Origin: Calothrix sp. PCC 7716
GTDB taxonomy: Bacteria > Cyanobacteriota > Cyanobacteriia > Cyanobacteriales > Nostocaceae
Length of the DNA: 64,000 bases
Direction: 5' to 3'
NCBI RefSeq assembly: GCF_019977735.1
Contig: NZ_AP025018.1
Location: forward strand, 4,030,001 to 4,094,000
The notes under the pieces were generated by a model. It searched no databases. It saw only the letters and a list, made by a program, of their open reading frames with translations, and had not been told where the DNA came from. The translations under genes and the position numbers were made by a program. Below are positions 8,600 to 18,242 of this stretch, piece after piece. The first letter of the stretch is position 1. Each line of letters opens with the position of its first letter.

Positions 8600-9577
8600 A
8601 TGTTTTCAGAGAATTTATTTCCCTTTATAACCCAAAAACCAGAGAAAAATATGAACCCAGTAGCTTCGGAGTGTACTGCCTTAACCTCAGAGGTAAAAGA
8701 TACTATCGATGTTATTTCCGTTTTAAAAAGTTGGAAAAAGCTTTCCAGTCTAGCTGGAGTCGGTTTATTATCTTTTGGCGTAACTTTAACACTTTTTAAT
8801 ATAATCGCAACTAAAGCATTTGCACACTTACCAGCAGCACCAGAAATAAATATTACTCAACAAGATATAGCAGTCATCAGAACAAAGCAACGCAGAAGTG
8901 GGCGCCAATATTCAACCCTGCGTCGGAATAATAAAGGTCTAGAAGTTGAATATTTGCAACTTAGGTTGCGTGAGTGGGGTTATTTTAAACAAGGGATAAC
9001 GGGCATTTTTGCTGCTGATACTGAAAATGCTGTCAAGAGATTTCAGCAAGACTCAGATATTTTTCCTAGTGGAATAGTAGACGGTCAAACTTGGAATGCT
9101 ATCGAGAAGGCAAATACTTTACCACCAACTTCACAGCGCTGTAAAAGACCCACATTAAAACCAGGTTCTGAGGGTAAAGATGTACGAGACCTACAGCAGC
9201 GTTTATACGACTTAGGCTACCTCAAAATTCGTCCTTCAAGTTACTTTGGAGAAGCTAGCAAACAGGCGGTTATTCGCTATCAACAGCAGCAAGACTTACC
9301 TGCGACTGGTGTTGTAAACGCGCGAACTTGGGAGGCATTAAAACTTTCGTGTAAGAGTAACGCAGTTTTTGTGGTCGTAATACCAGTCACGAATAGATTC
9401 ATTTTAGAAGACGTGAAAGCTCACGTACCAGGCGCCTTTATTTTCAAAACAGAAACAGGGCAGTACGTCAATGCTGGTGAGTTTTCTAACCAACAAGAAG
9501 CAAAAAATCGACAAGTTTTTTTAGGCGGTAGGGGATTTGATACACGATTAATTACGAAAAGCAATACTCAACGTTAA
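8600..9577 (+). CDS. Peptidoglycan-binding protein (two PG-binding domains, SPOR-like end)
   Basis: 325 aa. A hydrophobic segment at about 50-75 (GVGLLSFGVTLTLFNIIA) anchors or exports the protein. Two PG_binding_1 domains follow, at about 110-170 (GLEVEYLQLRLREWGYF, VKRFQQD, GIVDGQTW) and about 190-250 (GKDVRDLQQRLYDLGYL, VIRYQQQ, GVVNARTW). The last 70 residues resemble a SPOR fold (YVNAGEFSNQQEAKNR). Both domain types bind cell-wall glycan, so a periplasmic wall-binding role is likely. No hydrolase domain is present. ATG 8600 is the first start; ATG 8651 is an alternative. The gene stands alone. Confidence 0.82.
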   Translation: MFSENLFPFITQKPEKNMNPVASECTALTSEVKDTIDVISVLKSWKKLSSLAGVGLLSFGVTLTLFNIIATKAFAHLPAAPEINITQQDIAVIRTKQRRSGRQYSTLRRNNKGLEVEYLQLRLREWGYFKQGITGIFAADTENAVKRFQQDSDIFPSGIVDGQTWNAIEKANTLPPTSQRCKRPTLKPGSEGKDVRDLQQRLYDLGYLKIRPSSYFGEASKQAVIRYQQQQDLPATGVVNARTWEALKLSCKSNAVFVVVIPVTNRFILEDVKAHVPGAFIFKTETGQYVNAGEFSNQQEAKNRQVFLGGRGFDTRLITKSNTQR

Positions 9578-10178
9578 CTCTATAAACTTAAATATTAACC
9601 GCTCTCCTTGTAGGATACTGCTGGCGAATAGGGATTCAGACCCCTCATTTTACACAAATTGGTGGGTAGAGACGCGTTCACGCAGTGTCCCGAAGGGAAT
9701 AATCGCGTCTTAGCAATATATATTTACCACAGAGACTATTAGGGCACAGAGAAAAGAGAAAGAGAAATTTGCTTCTAACCAGTAGTACTCATGGCGCCTC
9801 ATAATGCTCTGTGTAAAAAGTTTTGGTATACTCTTTCTTCTTTGCGTCCTTTGCGGCTCGTTTACTCTCCTCTCTGCGTACTCTGTGTCTCTGTGGTAAA
9901 AAAAAATACAGCAGTGCACAGGCGGGACAAATATACTACAACTTTCCAAAACTTTTGACATGAAACACTCAGAACCTGTTATCGAAACCAGTAGTACTTC
10001 TGGGACTTACAAAATAGTACCAATGCTTTATTGACTTAACCCATCCAACATCTCAATAAAAAGTCGATACGAACTCGATATACTCAATAGTGAACTCAAT
10101 TGGCGCCACGTAAGAATGAGTTTAGCAGAGGTCAAAGCAAACCTGCTTAAACTAAAACTCATTTGACACTATATAGTT
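9578..10178. other. Gene-free region packed with dispersed repeats
   Basis: No gene. It contains a GTAGAGACGYG hairpin repeat (9665-9711), a pair of inverted ACCACAGAGACACAGAG-type words (9723-9752 and 9838-9901) that bracket about 85 bp in MITE-like fashion, and two AACCAGTAGTACT words (9777-9789, 9986-9998). Each family recurs elsewhere in the window. Confidence 0.6.
9723..9901. repeat. MITE-like inverted pair of ACCACAGAGAC repeats
   Basis: The left end reads TTTACCACAGAGAC and the right end GTCTCTGTGGTAAA, perfect inverted 14-mers about 180 bp apart with no transposase between. Similar single copies lie at 15564, 47857 and 54588. Confidence 0.6.
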
Positions 10179-11606
10179 ATGAAATTCGTCTTACCTACAT
10201 TTTCCTCATTCGCTTATACATTAGCTGCTTTATTGCTACTGGGTTTTTCGGCGCCGATGGTTACACCAATTTTCGCTTCCAATAACAAAAATGCTTGTGA
10301 ATCACCACAAAATTTCTTAGACACAGAAAAGTATCAACAGGAATGTAAAAAATACTTAGAAGCTTCGCTTGATAAAGCAACACAGGCAATTCGTTCCAAT
10401 CCAAAAGCCGAAGAACCATACTATCAGCGTGGAAACACTCACCTGCTAATTGGAAATTATAAGGCAGCAGTGGCAGACTATACAGAGGTAATTAAACTAA
10501 ATACAGGTAGGTTTGGTTTTACCCGCGTGGCATACTGGAACAGAGCTAGAGCTTATGAAAAGTTAGGCGAAAAGCAAAAAGCAATTTCAGATTTGACTAA
10601 ATTGATTGGTAACGATAGTGTTAACGTTGATGAGTACTTATTAAGAGCTAGACTTTATAGAGATTTAGGAAATAAAGAAAACGCCATTGCCGATTACAAA
10701 GTCGCTGACAGAATTTTGCAGCAACAACTAAATGGAGTTTTTGCAAATGGTCATATGGATTCTAGTAATCAAGAGATATTAGATAAACTCAGGAAAGAAG
10801 TATCGCAGATGGGTGTGTCACTCCCCGCACCAGACCTTACAACTCGTTTAACTTTACAATCAATTGCCAAAAAAGAAGTTGAGCGAGCATTAGAGTTAGC
10901 GCGTTTTCAACCTCAAGCTCCAGTAATTGAACAATTTGACGCTCAACTTAAAGATTTATATAAGCAACTAGCCAACGCACAACCACAACCATATCAAGGA
11001 ACGGCACAAGACCTAATATCAAACGCTGCATATGAAAAAATACAAGGTTTAGAGAAAGAACGCACGCAACTTCTAAAACAGTTTATCCCAGAAGCTCCAG
11101 CAGTTACATTTATTGATACTCAGATAAATAAGTTAAAAATATTGGCTGACAAAAATAAACGTGTTTCTACCTCAGACTCAAGTAACCAGCAGAATATATC
11201 ACCACAACAATTAGAAGAAATGCGTCGTTGGGAAGCCAAGATGACGGAAGAATTGTTTAAATACTGGTTTAAAGGTGTAGAAATGGCGCCAGCGCAAGAA
11301 AAGTTTGCCCGCGCAGAACATGCTCGTTACCATCAAGAGCTTAAAAAGTTCGGTGCAGAAAATCGAGACACAGTGCTATCAGGTGCTTTTAGTTCCTGGC
11401 TGATGGGAGATGGTAAATACATATGGACTGGTACGAAGGCGTTGGAATTTGAGGAAAATTTCTTGAAACGCCTGGAAAGTGGCATGAGTCAAAAGCAGGT
11501 TCAACAAGTTAGAGAAAGGTTACATAGTATAAGACGTTCAGTAGAACTGGGTATTCCTGAACAAAGCGCTGAGATAAACGACCCCTCCCTTAAAAAGCTT
11601 GGGTGA
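10179..11606 (+). CDS. TPR protein, probably secreted
   Basis: 475 aa. Residues 1-35 form a signal peptide (FAYTLAALLLLGFSAPM, cleavage near IFASNN). At least three tetratricopeptide repeats span about 60-180 (EEPYYQRGNTHLLIGNYKAAVADYTEVI; AYWNRARAYEKLGEKQKAISDL; YLLRARLYRDLGNKENAIADY). The remainder is charged and helical, with no enzyme motif recognised. TPRs mediate protein-protein binding; the partner is unknown. It is followed 155 bp later by the AAA/WD40 gene on the same strand, separated by a dispersed repeat. Confidence 0.75.
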   Translation: MKFVLPTFSSFAYTLAALLLLGFSAPMVTPIFASNNKNACESPQNFLDTEKYQQECKKYLEASLDKATQAIRSNPKAEEPYYQRGNTHLLIGNYKAAVADYTEVIKLNTGRFGFTRVAYWNRARAYEKLGEKQKAISDLTKLIGNDSVNVDEYLLRARLYRDLGNKENAIADYKVADRILQQQLNGVFANGHMDSSNQEILDKLRKEVSQMGVSLPAPDLTTRLTLQSIAKKEVERALELARFQPQAPVIEQFDAQLKDLYKQLANAQPQPYQGTAQDLISNAAYEKIQGLEKERTQLLKQFIPEAPAVTFIDTQINKLKILADKNKRVSTSDSSNQQNISPQQLEEMRRWEAKMTEELFKYWFKGVEMAPAQEKFARAEHARYHQELKKFGAENRDTVLSGAFSSWLMGDGKYIWTGTKALEFEENFLKRLESGMSQKQVQQVRERLHSIRRSVELGIPEQSAEINDPSLKKLG

Positions 11607-11615
11607 TTGAAAAAT

Positions 11616-11647
11616 GGTACTACTGGTTTCGCGTTCCCAGTAGTACT
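11616..11647. repeat. Hairpin of AGTACTACTGG repeats
   Basis: GGTACTACTGG and its inverse CCAGTAGTACT face each other across 8 bases, forming a hairpin right after the TPR gene. The same family occurs at 9777, 9986 and 43133-43163. Confidence 0.65.
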
Positions 11648-11761
11648 CGCGGCGCCTGCCTTTATAGTACACAAGTTTTATATAATCATCTAAATTATCG
11701 GAGCTACAAGTATTCCCATGCGAGCATGAACGTAGTAGCATATTTACTAAACCATGTAGAA

Positions 11762-14700
11762 ATGAGCAATAATTTTTTATATAAAGTTGGTGGGAGTTTA
11801 ACAGAAGATGCTCCCAGCTATGTAGTCAGACAGGCAGACTCAGAACTATATAATGAACTAATCGCTGGGAACTTTTGTTATATTTTTAATTCCCGACAAA
11901 TGGGTAAAACTAGCTTGCAAGTTCGTACTATCAAACGACTGCAAGCAGAAGGAATCGCTTCTACTACAATAGATGTTTCTGGACGCAGTGGTAAAGATAT
12001 TAATCCTGAGCAGTGGTATGCGGGTATTGTCTATACATTGGTTGCTAATTTTAAAATAACTAACCCTAGCGAATTTATTAGAACGTGGTGGAAAGAATAC
12101 CGCGAACTATCTCCTTTACAACGTTTGGATATATTTGTTGAAGAAGTATTGTTAGAAGCTCTTAAAAGTAAAATTGTTATTTTTATTGATGAGATAGATA
12201 GTATTTTAAGCTTGAGTTTTCAGGGAGATGACTTTTTTGCCTGGATTAGAAGTTGTTATGAAAAGCGTAATTTAAATTCTAAATATAACCGTTTGACTTT
12301 TGTTATTATTGGAGTAGCAACACCTAGCGATTTAATAGAAGATAAAATTAGAACACCGTTTAATATTGGTCGGGCAATTCAACTTGATGGCTTTAAGATA
12401 CATGAAATTTCACCTTTAGCGAAAGGTTTAACAGAAAAAGTTGAAGATGCACAAGCTATTTTGCAAGAAGTTTTAGCGTGGACTGGAGGACAACCCTTTT
12501 TGACACAGAAATTATGTGACTTGTTAGTTACTTATCAGACCATTAATTATACTTGTATAGAAAATATTGTCAAGCAGCAAATTGTCGAAAACTGGGAATC
12601 ACAAGACGAACCACCCCATTTAAAGACAATTAAAGATAGAATATTAATGAGCAAGCAAAATACAGGCGCCTTGCTTGGTTTATATCAAAATATTTTAAAA
12701 TTTGGACAAATTCCTGCTGTAGATAGTCCAGAGCAAATAGAGTTACGACTATCAGGACTAGTTGTAGAGCAAGAGGGATATTTAAGAGTTTATAATCGTA
12801 TTTACGCAACAGTATTTGATTTACATTGGGTAGAAAAAGCTTTAGCTAATCTAAGACCTTATTCAGAAGCATTATTAGCTTGGTTTGCCTCCAACTGTCA
12901 AGATAATTCTAGACTACTGCAAGGACTAGCACTAGAGGAAGCAAAAAATTGGGCAGCTAACAAAAGTTTAACCGAACAAGATTATCAGTTTTTAAGTGCG
13001 AGTAATGAATTAGAAAAACAAGCAATAAGTACCGCACTAGCACTTAAAGAAGAAGAAAGTCGTATTTTAGAACAAGCTAATAATACTTTAACAACAGCAC
13101 AACATAAAGCTAAACAACAAATCCGTATTGGCGCCGGAGTTTTCATTTGCTCTATAATTGGAGCAGCTATTGCTTTTACCTCAGCAACTAAACAATTACA
13201 AGAAGTTCAAGAAGGTACAAAAATAGAACAAGCAGGAGTTGCAGCAATACGACAGTTTGAAACCAAGCAAATTGAATCTTTAGTCACAGCTATAGATGCA
13301 GGACAAAAGTTAAAAAAACTAGCACAAGATAAACCTTTAAAAAAATATCCTGCAACTATCCCACTTTTAGCATTGCAAACAATTCTTGCTAATATTCGCG
13401 AAGTAAAACAACTTAAACCTCATGAAGAGGAAATTACGAGTTTAAATTGGAGTCATGATGGAAAATACCTTATCACCGCTTCACTTGATAATACTGCTCG
13501 TATTTGGGATTTATCAGGTAAACTCATCACAGAATTCAAAGGACGTAAAGGTGGTGTTTATGATGCTAAGTTTAGTCCTGATGATAAGCATATTATCACC
13601 ACTTCATTTGATGATAAAACAGTTCGTGTCTGGAATCGCGCGGGTAAACAATTAGCAATATTGAAACCCCAAGGTTCTATAATAGGCGCCAGTTTTAGTC
13701 CAGATGGTAAACGTATAATAACAAAAGATGAACAATCAGTAAGAAAAACTCTGCCTGATAGTAGAAATTATATAGACAGTAATATTTCAGTGCGCGTCTG
13801 GGATTTATCTGGTGATTTATCACTACAACTTAAACATCCAGGTAGAGTTAATAGTGCTAGTTTTAGTCCGGATAGTAAATATATTCTCACAGCTTCTAAT
13901 GATAATGTAGCGCGCGTTTGGGATGCATCAGGTAAGTTGTTAAGAACCCTAACAGGACACAAACCAGGTTTGAGAAGCGCTCATTGGAGTCCTGACGGCA
14001 AATATATTCTAACTATCTCTGATAATGCATACCTTTGGGACATTTCAGGTAAGCTTCGCAGGCAATTTCAACTAAACAGAGAATGGGGTATTGGGGATGC
14101 TGGTTTTAGTCCTGATAGTAAGCATATCTTCGTATCAACTCTTAAAAAAACTCTTGTTTGGAATTTATCAGGTAGGTTGGTAAGGGAAATCGAAAATCAT
14201 AAACAATTAAATAGTCGTGTAGAATTTAGTCCTGATGGGAAACGACTTTTTACAACCGATGACACTATAAAAGTATGGGATATAAGAGATGAAGCTTTTC
14301 AAGCATGGGATTTATCAAGTGATTTAATTACCACGATATCAGGAAATCAAAGAAGTCCTCGTTGGAGTCCAGATGGAAAATATCTCGTTACCTTGGGGCA
14401 AGATAGAATCGTTCGTATGTGGGATTTATCCGATAGAATACCAGCGACAACAATCAAGTCACAATATATGATAACGGCAGAAAATTGGAGTCCCGATAGT
14501 CAATATATTGTTACTTCAACTGGCAAATATATAGTCATTTGGAACAAATATGGTAAACAGTTAGCAAAATTTGCAGGACATTCCGATTTTATTAATAGCG
14601 CAAATTTTAGCCCTGATGGGAAGCGTATTGTCACAGCATCGAATGATAAAACAGCGCGCGTTTGGGATACTTCTGGAAAACAGTTATTATCGCTTTCTGG

Positions 14701-15514
14701 ACATAATGATAGTTTATTATATGCTGCTTTTAGTCCAAATGGTAAGTATATTATGACCACAACAAACAATGATACCAATAAGGAAACTAAAATTTGGACA
14801 AATTCGGGTAAATTAATTAGTACATTTCCATCCAGAGGTATGACTTGGAGTCCTAATAGTAAATATATTATGTCTATATATAATTATGACGGCAAAACCT
14901 ACTCTAGTTTATGGAATCTTTTAGGGAAAAAAATAATTGAATTTCCAGGGAGTAAAAATAATTATTTCGGCGCCAGCTTTAGCCCTGATGGTGAGCTAAT
15001 AGTTACTACTCAAGAAAAAACAGTCAGCATTTGGAATACATCTGGACAAAATTTATTAGATATCAAAACAAATCAAGAAATTTATAACGCTAGTTTCAGT
15101 CCAGATGGAAAACAAATTATTACAACTTCTCCAGGGAATAAAGCCATTATTTGGGATACTTCAGGCAAAGAAATAATTGAAATACCGCATCCAGATACAG
15201 TTGTGTACGGTAAATTTAGCCCAGATGGTAAGCGCATTGTCACAGTATCAAATAATAAAATTCGTATCTGGGATATATTGGGTAGGTTACTTGCAGAGTA
15301 TAAGTACTCATCTCAATTTGTATCGCCAGTATATTTTAGCCCTGATAGTAAATATATTTACGCACAAATTGCTGGCGGTCAATTTTCTAATGTGCTAATT
15401 TGGCGCCTTGATGAGTTAGATACACTATTAACGCGCGGGTGCGACTGGTTAAAAGATTATCTAACCACCCAACCTCAAATGCAAGAAAAATTAAAAGCTT
15501 GTTCAAATAAATAA
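11762..15514 (+). CDS. AAA-like ATPase with WD40 repeat array
   Basis: 1250 aa from ATG 11762, chosen because the AAA_35-type domain starts directly there (MSNNFLYKVGGSL); a GTG at 11603 and ATG 11727 lie in the same frame. The ATPase region (about 1-430) has Walker A (SRQMGKTS) and Walker B (IVIFIDEID). One transmembrane helix lies near 453-476 (GVFICSIIGAAIAF). From about 540 to the end run some 14 WD40 repeats marked by FSPDGK and RVWD. Known: this architecture is common in filamentous cyanobacteria and is compared to STAND/NACHT-type signalling ATPases. Inferred: a membrane-tethered switch with a propeller ligand platform. The effector, if any, is not visible. Confidence 0.8.
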   Translation: MSNNFLYKVGGSLTEDAPSYVVRQADSELYNELIAGNFCYIFNSRQMGKTSLQVRTIKRLQAEGIASTTIDVSGRSGKDINPEQWYAGIVYTLVANFKITNPSEFIRTWWKEYRELSPLQRLDIFVEEVLLEALKSKIVIFIDEIDSILSLSFQGDDFFAWIRSCYEKRNLNSKYNRLTFVIIGVATPSDLIEDKIRTPFNIGRAIQLDGFKIHEISPLAKGLTEKVEDAQAILQEVLAWTGGQPFLTQKLCDLLVTYQTINYTCIENIVKQQIVENWESQDEPPHLKTIKDRILMSKQNTGALLGLYQNILKFGQIPAVDSPEQIELRLSGLVVEQEGYLRVYNRIYATVFDLHWVEKALANLRPYSEALLAWFASNCQDNSRLLQGLALEEAKNWAANKSLTEQDYQFLSASNELEKQAISTALALKEEESRILEQANNTLTTAQHKAKQQIRIGAGVFICSIIGAAIAFTSATKQLQEVQEGTKIEQAGVAAIRQFETKQIESLVTAIDAGQKLKKLAQDKPLKKYPATIPLLALQTILANIREVKQLKPHEEEITSLNWSHDGKYLITASLDNTARIWDLSGKLITEFKGRKGGVYDAKFSPDDKHIITTSFDDKTVRVWNRAGKQLAILKPQGSIIGASFSPDGKRIITKDEQSVRKTLPDSRNYIDSNISVRVWDLSGDLSLQLKHPGRVNSASFSPDSKYILTASNDNVARVWDASGKLLRTLTGHKPGLRSAHWSPDGKYILTISDNAYLWDISGKLRRQFQLNREWGIGDAGFSPDSKHIFVSTLKKTLVWNLSGRLVREIENHKQLNSRVEFSPDGKRLFTTDDTIKVWDIRDEAFQAWDLSSDLITTISGNQRSPRWSPDGKYLVTLGQDRIVRMWDLSDRIPATTIKSQYMITAENWSPDSQYIVTSTGKYIVIWNKYGKQLAKFAGHSDFINSANFSPDGKRIVTASNDKTARVWDTSGKQLLSLSGHNDSLLYAAFSPNGKYIMTTTNNDTNKETKIWTNSGKLISTFPSRGMTWSPNSKYIMSIYNYDGKTYSSLWNLLGKKIIEFPGSKNNYFGASFSPDGELIVTTQEKTVSIWNTSGQNLLDIKTNQEIYNASFSPDGKQIITTSPGNKAIIWDTSGKEIIEIPHPDTVVYGKFSPDGKRIVTVSNNKIRIWDILGRLLAEYKYSSQFVSPVYFSPDSKYIYAQIAGGQFSNVLIWRLDELDTLLTRGCDWLKDYLTTQPQMQEKLKACSNK

Positions 15515-15522
15515 TCTTCCCT

Positions 15523-15602
15523 TGTGGAACAGGCATCCTTGCCTGTACAGCCAAGTCTACTATTTTACCACAGAGACACAAAGAGCGCAGAGAGATAAGA
15601 AA
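15523..15602. repeat. Two dispersed repeats after the WD40 gene
   Basis: TGTGGAACAGGCATCCTTGC is a hairpin of the CAGGCAT..GCCTG family, followed by a TTACCACAGAGACACAAAG copy. Both families occur several times in the window. Confidence 0.6.
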
Positions 15603-15711
15603 GACTGGCGCCAAAACCCTAGCATTGAAAAAAATATAGTTAGTCTCATATTTTATGAATTTTATCTTACTATATACAAGCTGCCTTATGTTAATAATTA
15701 TAACCTTGGAA

Positions 15712-15831
15712 AATCCCCCCTAGCCCCCCTTAATAAGGGGGGAAAAAGAGGTTTTTTTTAGCCCCCCCTTATTAGGGGGGAAAAAGAGGTTTTTTTTAGC
15801 CCCCCTTATTAAGGGGGGGTTGGGGGGGATT
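15712..15831. repeat. Tandem hairpins AGCCCCCCTTAATAAGGGGGG
   Basis: Three successive inverted C6/G6 units, each with a TTA(A)TAA centre, separated by AAAAAGAGGTTTTTTTT. Other copies lie at 52831-52853 with 54081-54147 (split by an insertion sequence) and at 61868-61891. Confidence 0.75.
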
Positions 15832-15842
15832 AAAATCTAAAT

Positions 15843-16757
15843 TTAATTACTTTCATCCCAATCTGTCATAAAATCCCATTCATTATCTTCATTTACCAAA
15901 ACTTCTACTTGTGGTGTAGCAACAGGTTCTTTTCCTTGAAGCAAACTTTCATAGGCGCCTGAGTCAATCCATTTTAATAATTCAGATGCTCGCATAACAG
16001 CCCAAGGAAAAGTATATTCCATAAAGCTAAAGGTTTTAGCAAATTTACTTAAATTATCTAGCTTATCTAATTCAAAAGCGCGCGCTTGTGTTTTAAAATC
16101 ATTGATTGTATCTTCATTTAAATAGTCCGATGGCAAACCACCCATTTTCATTAAAGTTTTAATAGCAGCATCTTTGTCTTGACATGCTAATAAACCCGCG
16201 CGGTCTGCGGTAAATTCTGACATAATCATCCAATTATATAATGCAATCTCTAAACCGTTTGCTGCTATGCCACCCATACCAAGCGTTGTGGCGCCTATTA
16301 TATTTTTGATTACGGGCATAACTTTAGCCATTTGCTGATATGCTAAATATTTCCCTTTAATAAGAGCAACTTCGTGTCCAAACAAAAACATTAGCTCATC
16401 ATGATTAAGCCATTCCATCCCTTCTAAGTTAATACCAACTACTGGCTTTTCTACTCCTATTGCATAAGCTTGAATATGTCCAGTTCCACGAAAGACGTAA
16501 AGTTCTGGAATTGGTGTAACATCCAAAACATTACAGGTTTCTGTAAAAGCATTATATAGATGGGGGAAATTACGAGGTGTAACATTGAAGTCACCTCCCA
16601 TTACTTGCATATGTAGTAATTTATCAATGCCAAATTCGTTGACTTTTTTAAGCAATGTCGGTAAAACAGGAGTGCGTTCTAATGACACAAGTGCTCTACG
16701 GTCAGCTGGATGTTCGTAAACTTGTGTTTTTAAGCCTGGAAATTGTTTTCTTACCAT
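15843..16757 (-). CDS. M48-like metallopeptidase homologue with altered zinc motif
   Basis: 304 aa, resembling cyanobacterial M48 family proteins in length and layout (ELYVFRGTGHIQAYAIGV, the helix FLFGHE, then SEFTADRAGLLA). The canonical HExxH motif reads HEVAL: first His and Glu are present, but the second zinc-binding His is Leu. The downstream Glu ligand (SEFTADRAG) is retained. Inferred: catalytically dead or impaired, perhaps a binding pseudo-protease; a base error at this site is possible. No signal peptide is seen. It is divergently arranged with the tandem kinases, 95 bp apart, and may share their regulatory region. Confidence 0.75.
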   Translation of the reverse strand: MVRKQFPGLKTQVYEHPADRRALVSLERTPVLPTLLKKVNEFGIDKLLHMQVMGGDFNVTPRNFPHLYNAFTETCNVLDVTPIPELYVFRGTGHIQAYAIGVEKPVVGINLEGMEWLNHDELMFLFGHEVALIKGKYLAYQQMAKVMPVIKNIIGATTLGMGGIAANGLEIALYNWMIMSEFTADRAGLLACQDKDAAIKTLMKMGGLPSDYLNEDTINDFKTQARAFELDKLDNLSKFAKTFSFMEYTFPWAVMRASELLKWIDSGAYESLLQGKEPVATPQVEVLVNEDNEWDFMTDWDESN

Positions 16758-16852
16758 AATTTTAAAAGTAAATTTCCGGATTTTGGATAAACTAAATTGA
16801 AGTTAAAGAAATAAAAAATATTATAGGATATGTAGACCCGAACAGGAGTGCA

Positions 16853-18196
16853 ATGCTGAAAGCGCAAGAAATATTGGTAGAGCGGTATCAACTTGTTCGT
16901 GTGCTGGGTGAAAGTGCGAGTCGTCAAACTTGGCTAGCACAAGATTTGGTGAATCACGAGCAAGTTGTTGTTAAGCTGCTGATAACTAGTGACCAGTTGC
17001 AGTGGGAGAATATACGACTGTTTGAACGCGAAGCAAAGGTACTACGACAATTAGACCATCCTCGCATTCCTCAATATTACGATGACTTTGTGCTGGAGCG
17101 CGATATTGTCTCTTTTGCTTTGGTTCAGGAATACATACCTGCTAAGTCTCTCAAGGAATTACTTGCTTCGGGGAAAACTTTTAGCGAGACTGAAGTCAGG
17201 AAAATAGCCGTTGCTGTCCTGAAAATCTTGATTTATCTTCATAAACTTAGTCCTCCTGTATTGCATCGCGATATCAAACCTAGCAATTTATTGTTAGACT
17301 CTTCAAAAATTAAAAACCAAATATACTTAGTTGACTTCGGCGCCGTTCAAGACCGTGCTGCCACAGAAGGCGCCACTTTTACCGTCGTTGGTACATATGG
17401 ATACGCTCCGTTAGAACAGTTTGGTGGACGCGCGACACCTGCATCCGACTTGTACGCATTAGGAGCAACTTTAATACATTTAGCAACAGGTATTCCACCT
17501 GCCGACTTGCCACAGTTTGATTCAAAAATGCAATTTGCTTATCTTACCAAACTTAATCCAGGGTTTGTAAGGTGGTTACAGCTTCTTACCGAACCGAACT
17601 TGGAAAACCGCTTTCAAACAGCAGAAGCAGCATTAGAAGCACTTCAAATAAACCAGCTAGCAATAACTAGCGCAAACCAAGATATTCCTGACACTTTTAT
17701 ATCGGTACGGAAATCATCAGATAAATTAGCAATTAATATTCCTAGTGTAAATAAAAATGTTATTAAATTAGTACTTGGTGTAAGTGTACTATCATTTTGG
17801 ATATTTTTCTGGCAATACGCGACTAGAAGCGTTAGTTTCAGTATCAATACTCTTCCCATTTTAACCTGGGTTTTTATGTGGTTATTAATTGGTAGTTTAT
17901 TAACCGCTTGGTGGGTATTACCCAACTATATCGAAAGTGATATTTATTTTGATAACCAAAACTTTGAAATTCAATGGAAGTTGTTTGGCTTCACTGTTAA
18001 AAAGCAACGTGGCAAGGTTTCGGATATAGATAAAGTCTATAGCTCTAAGGGTAGTTATCAAAATCAAAAGCAAATGAATGAAGTAATTCTATCTTTAGGA
18101 GTAGATGAGTATTATATTGGCAGGTTTAAACAAAGTTTAAGTCAAGAGGAAAGTCGCTATCTGGCTTCTACTATTAGGGGTTGGTTAGGAATTTAG
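16853..18196 (+). CDS. Serine/threonine protein kinase, first of a tandem pair
   Basis: 447 aa. ATG 16853 is preceded by AGGAG at about 5 nt spacing. The kinase domain covers residues 1-265: HRDIKPSN catalytic loop, VDFGAV motif and the activation segment GTYGYAPLEQFGGR. Two hydrophobic helices (about 302-322 and 328-355) precede a C-terminal cytoplasmic-looking domain of about 90 residues that ends the protein. It shares length and layout with the kinase 46 bp downstream, so the two arose by tandem duplication and are probably co-transcribed. Confidence 0.88.
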   Translation: MLKAQEILVERYQLVRVLGESASRQTWLAQDLVNHEQVVVKLLITSDQLQWENIRLFEREAKVLRQLDHPRIPQYYDDFVLERDIVSFALVQEYIPAKSLKELLASGKTFSETEVRKIAVAVLKILIYLHKLSPPVLHRDIKPSNLLLDSSKIKNQIYLVDFGAVQDRAATEGATFTVVGTYGYAPLEQFGGRATPASDLYALGATLIHLATGIPPADLPQFDSKMQFAYLTKLNPGFVRWLQLLTEPNLENRFQTAEAALEALQINQLAITSANQDIPDTFISVRKSSDKLAINIPSVNKNVIKLVLGVSVLSFWIFFWQYATRSVSFSINTLPILTWVFMWLLIGSLLTAWWVLPNYIESDIYFDNQNFEIQWKLFGFTVKKQRGKVSDIDKVYSSKGSYQNQKQMNEVILSLGVDEYYIGRFKQSLSQEESRYLASTIRGWLGI

Positions 18197-18242
18197 ATTT
18201 ATGTAACGAACCGCAAAGGAAGAAAGGAGAGTTAGGGGTAAA

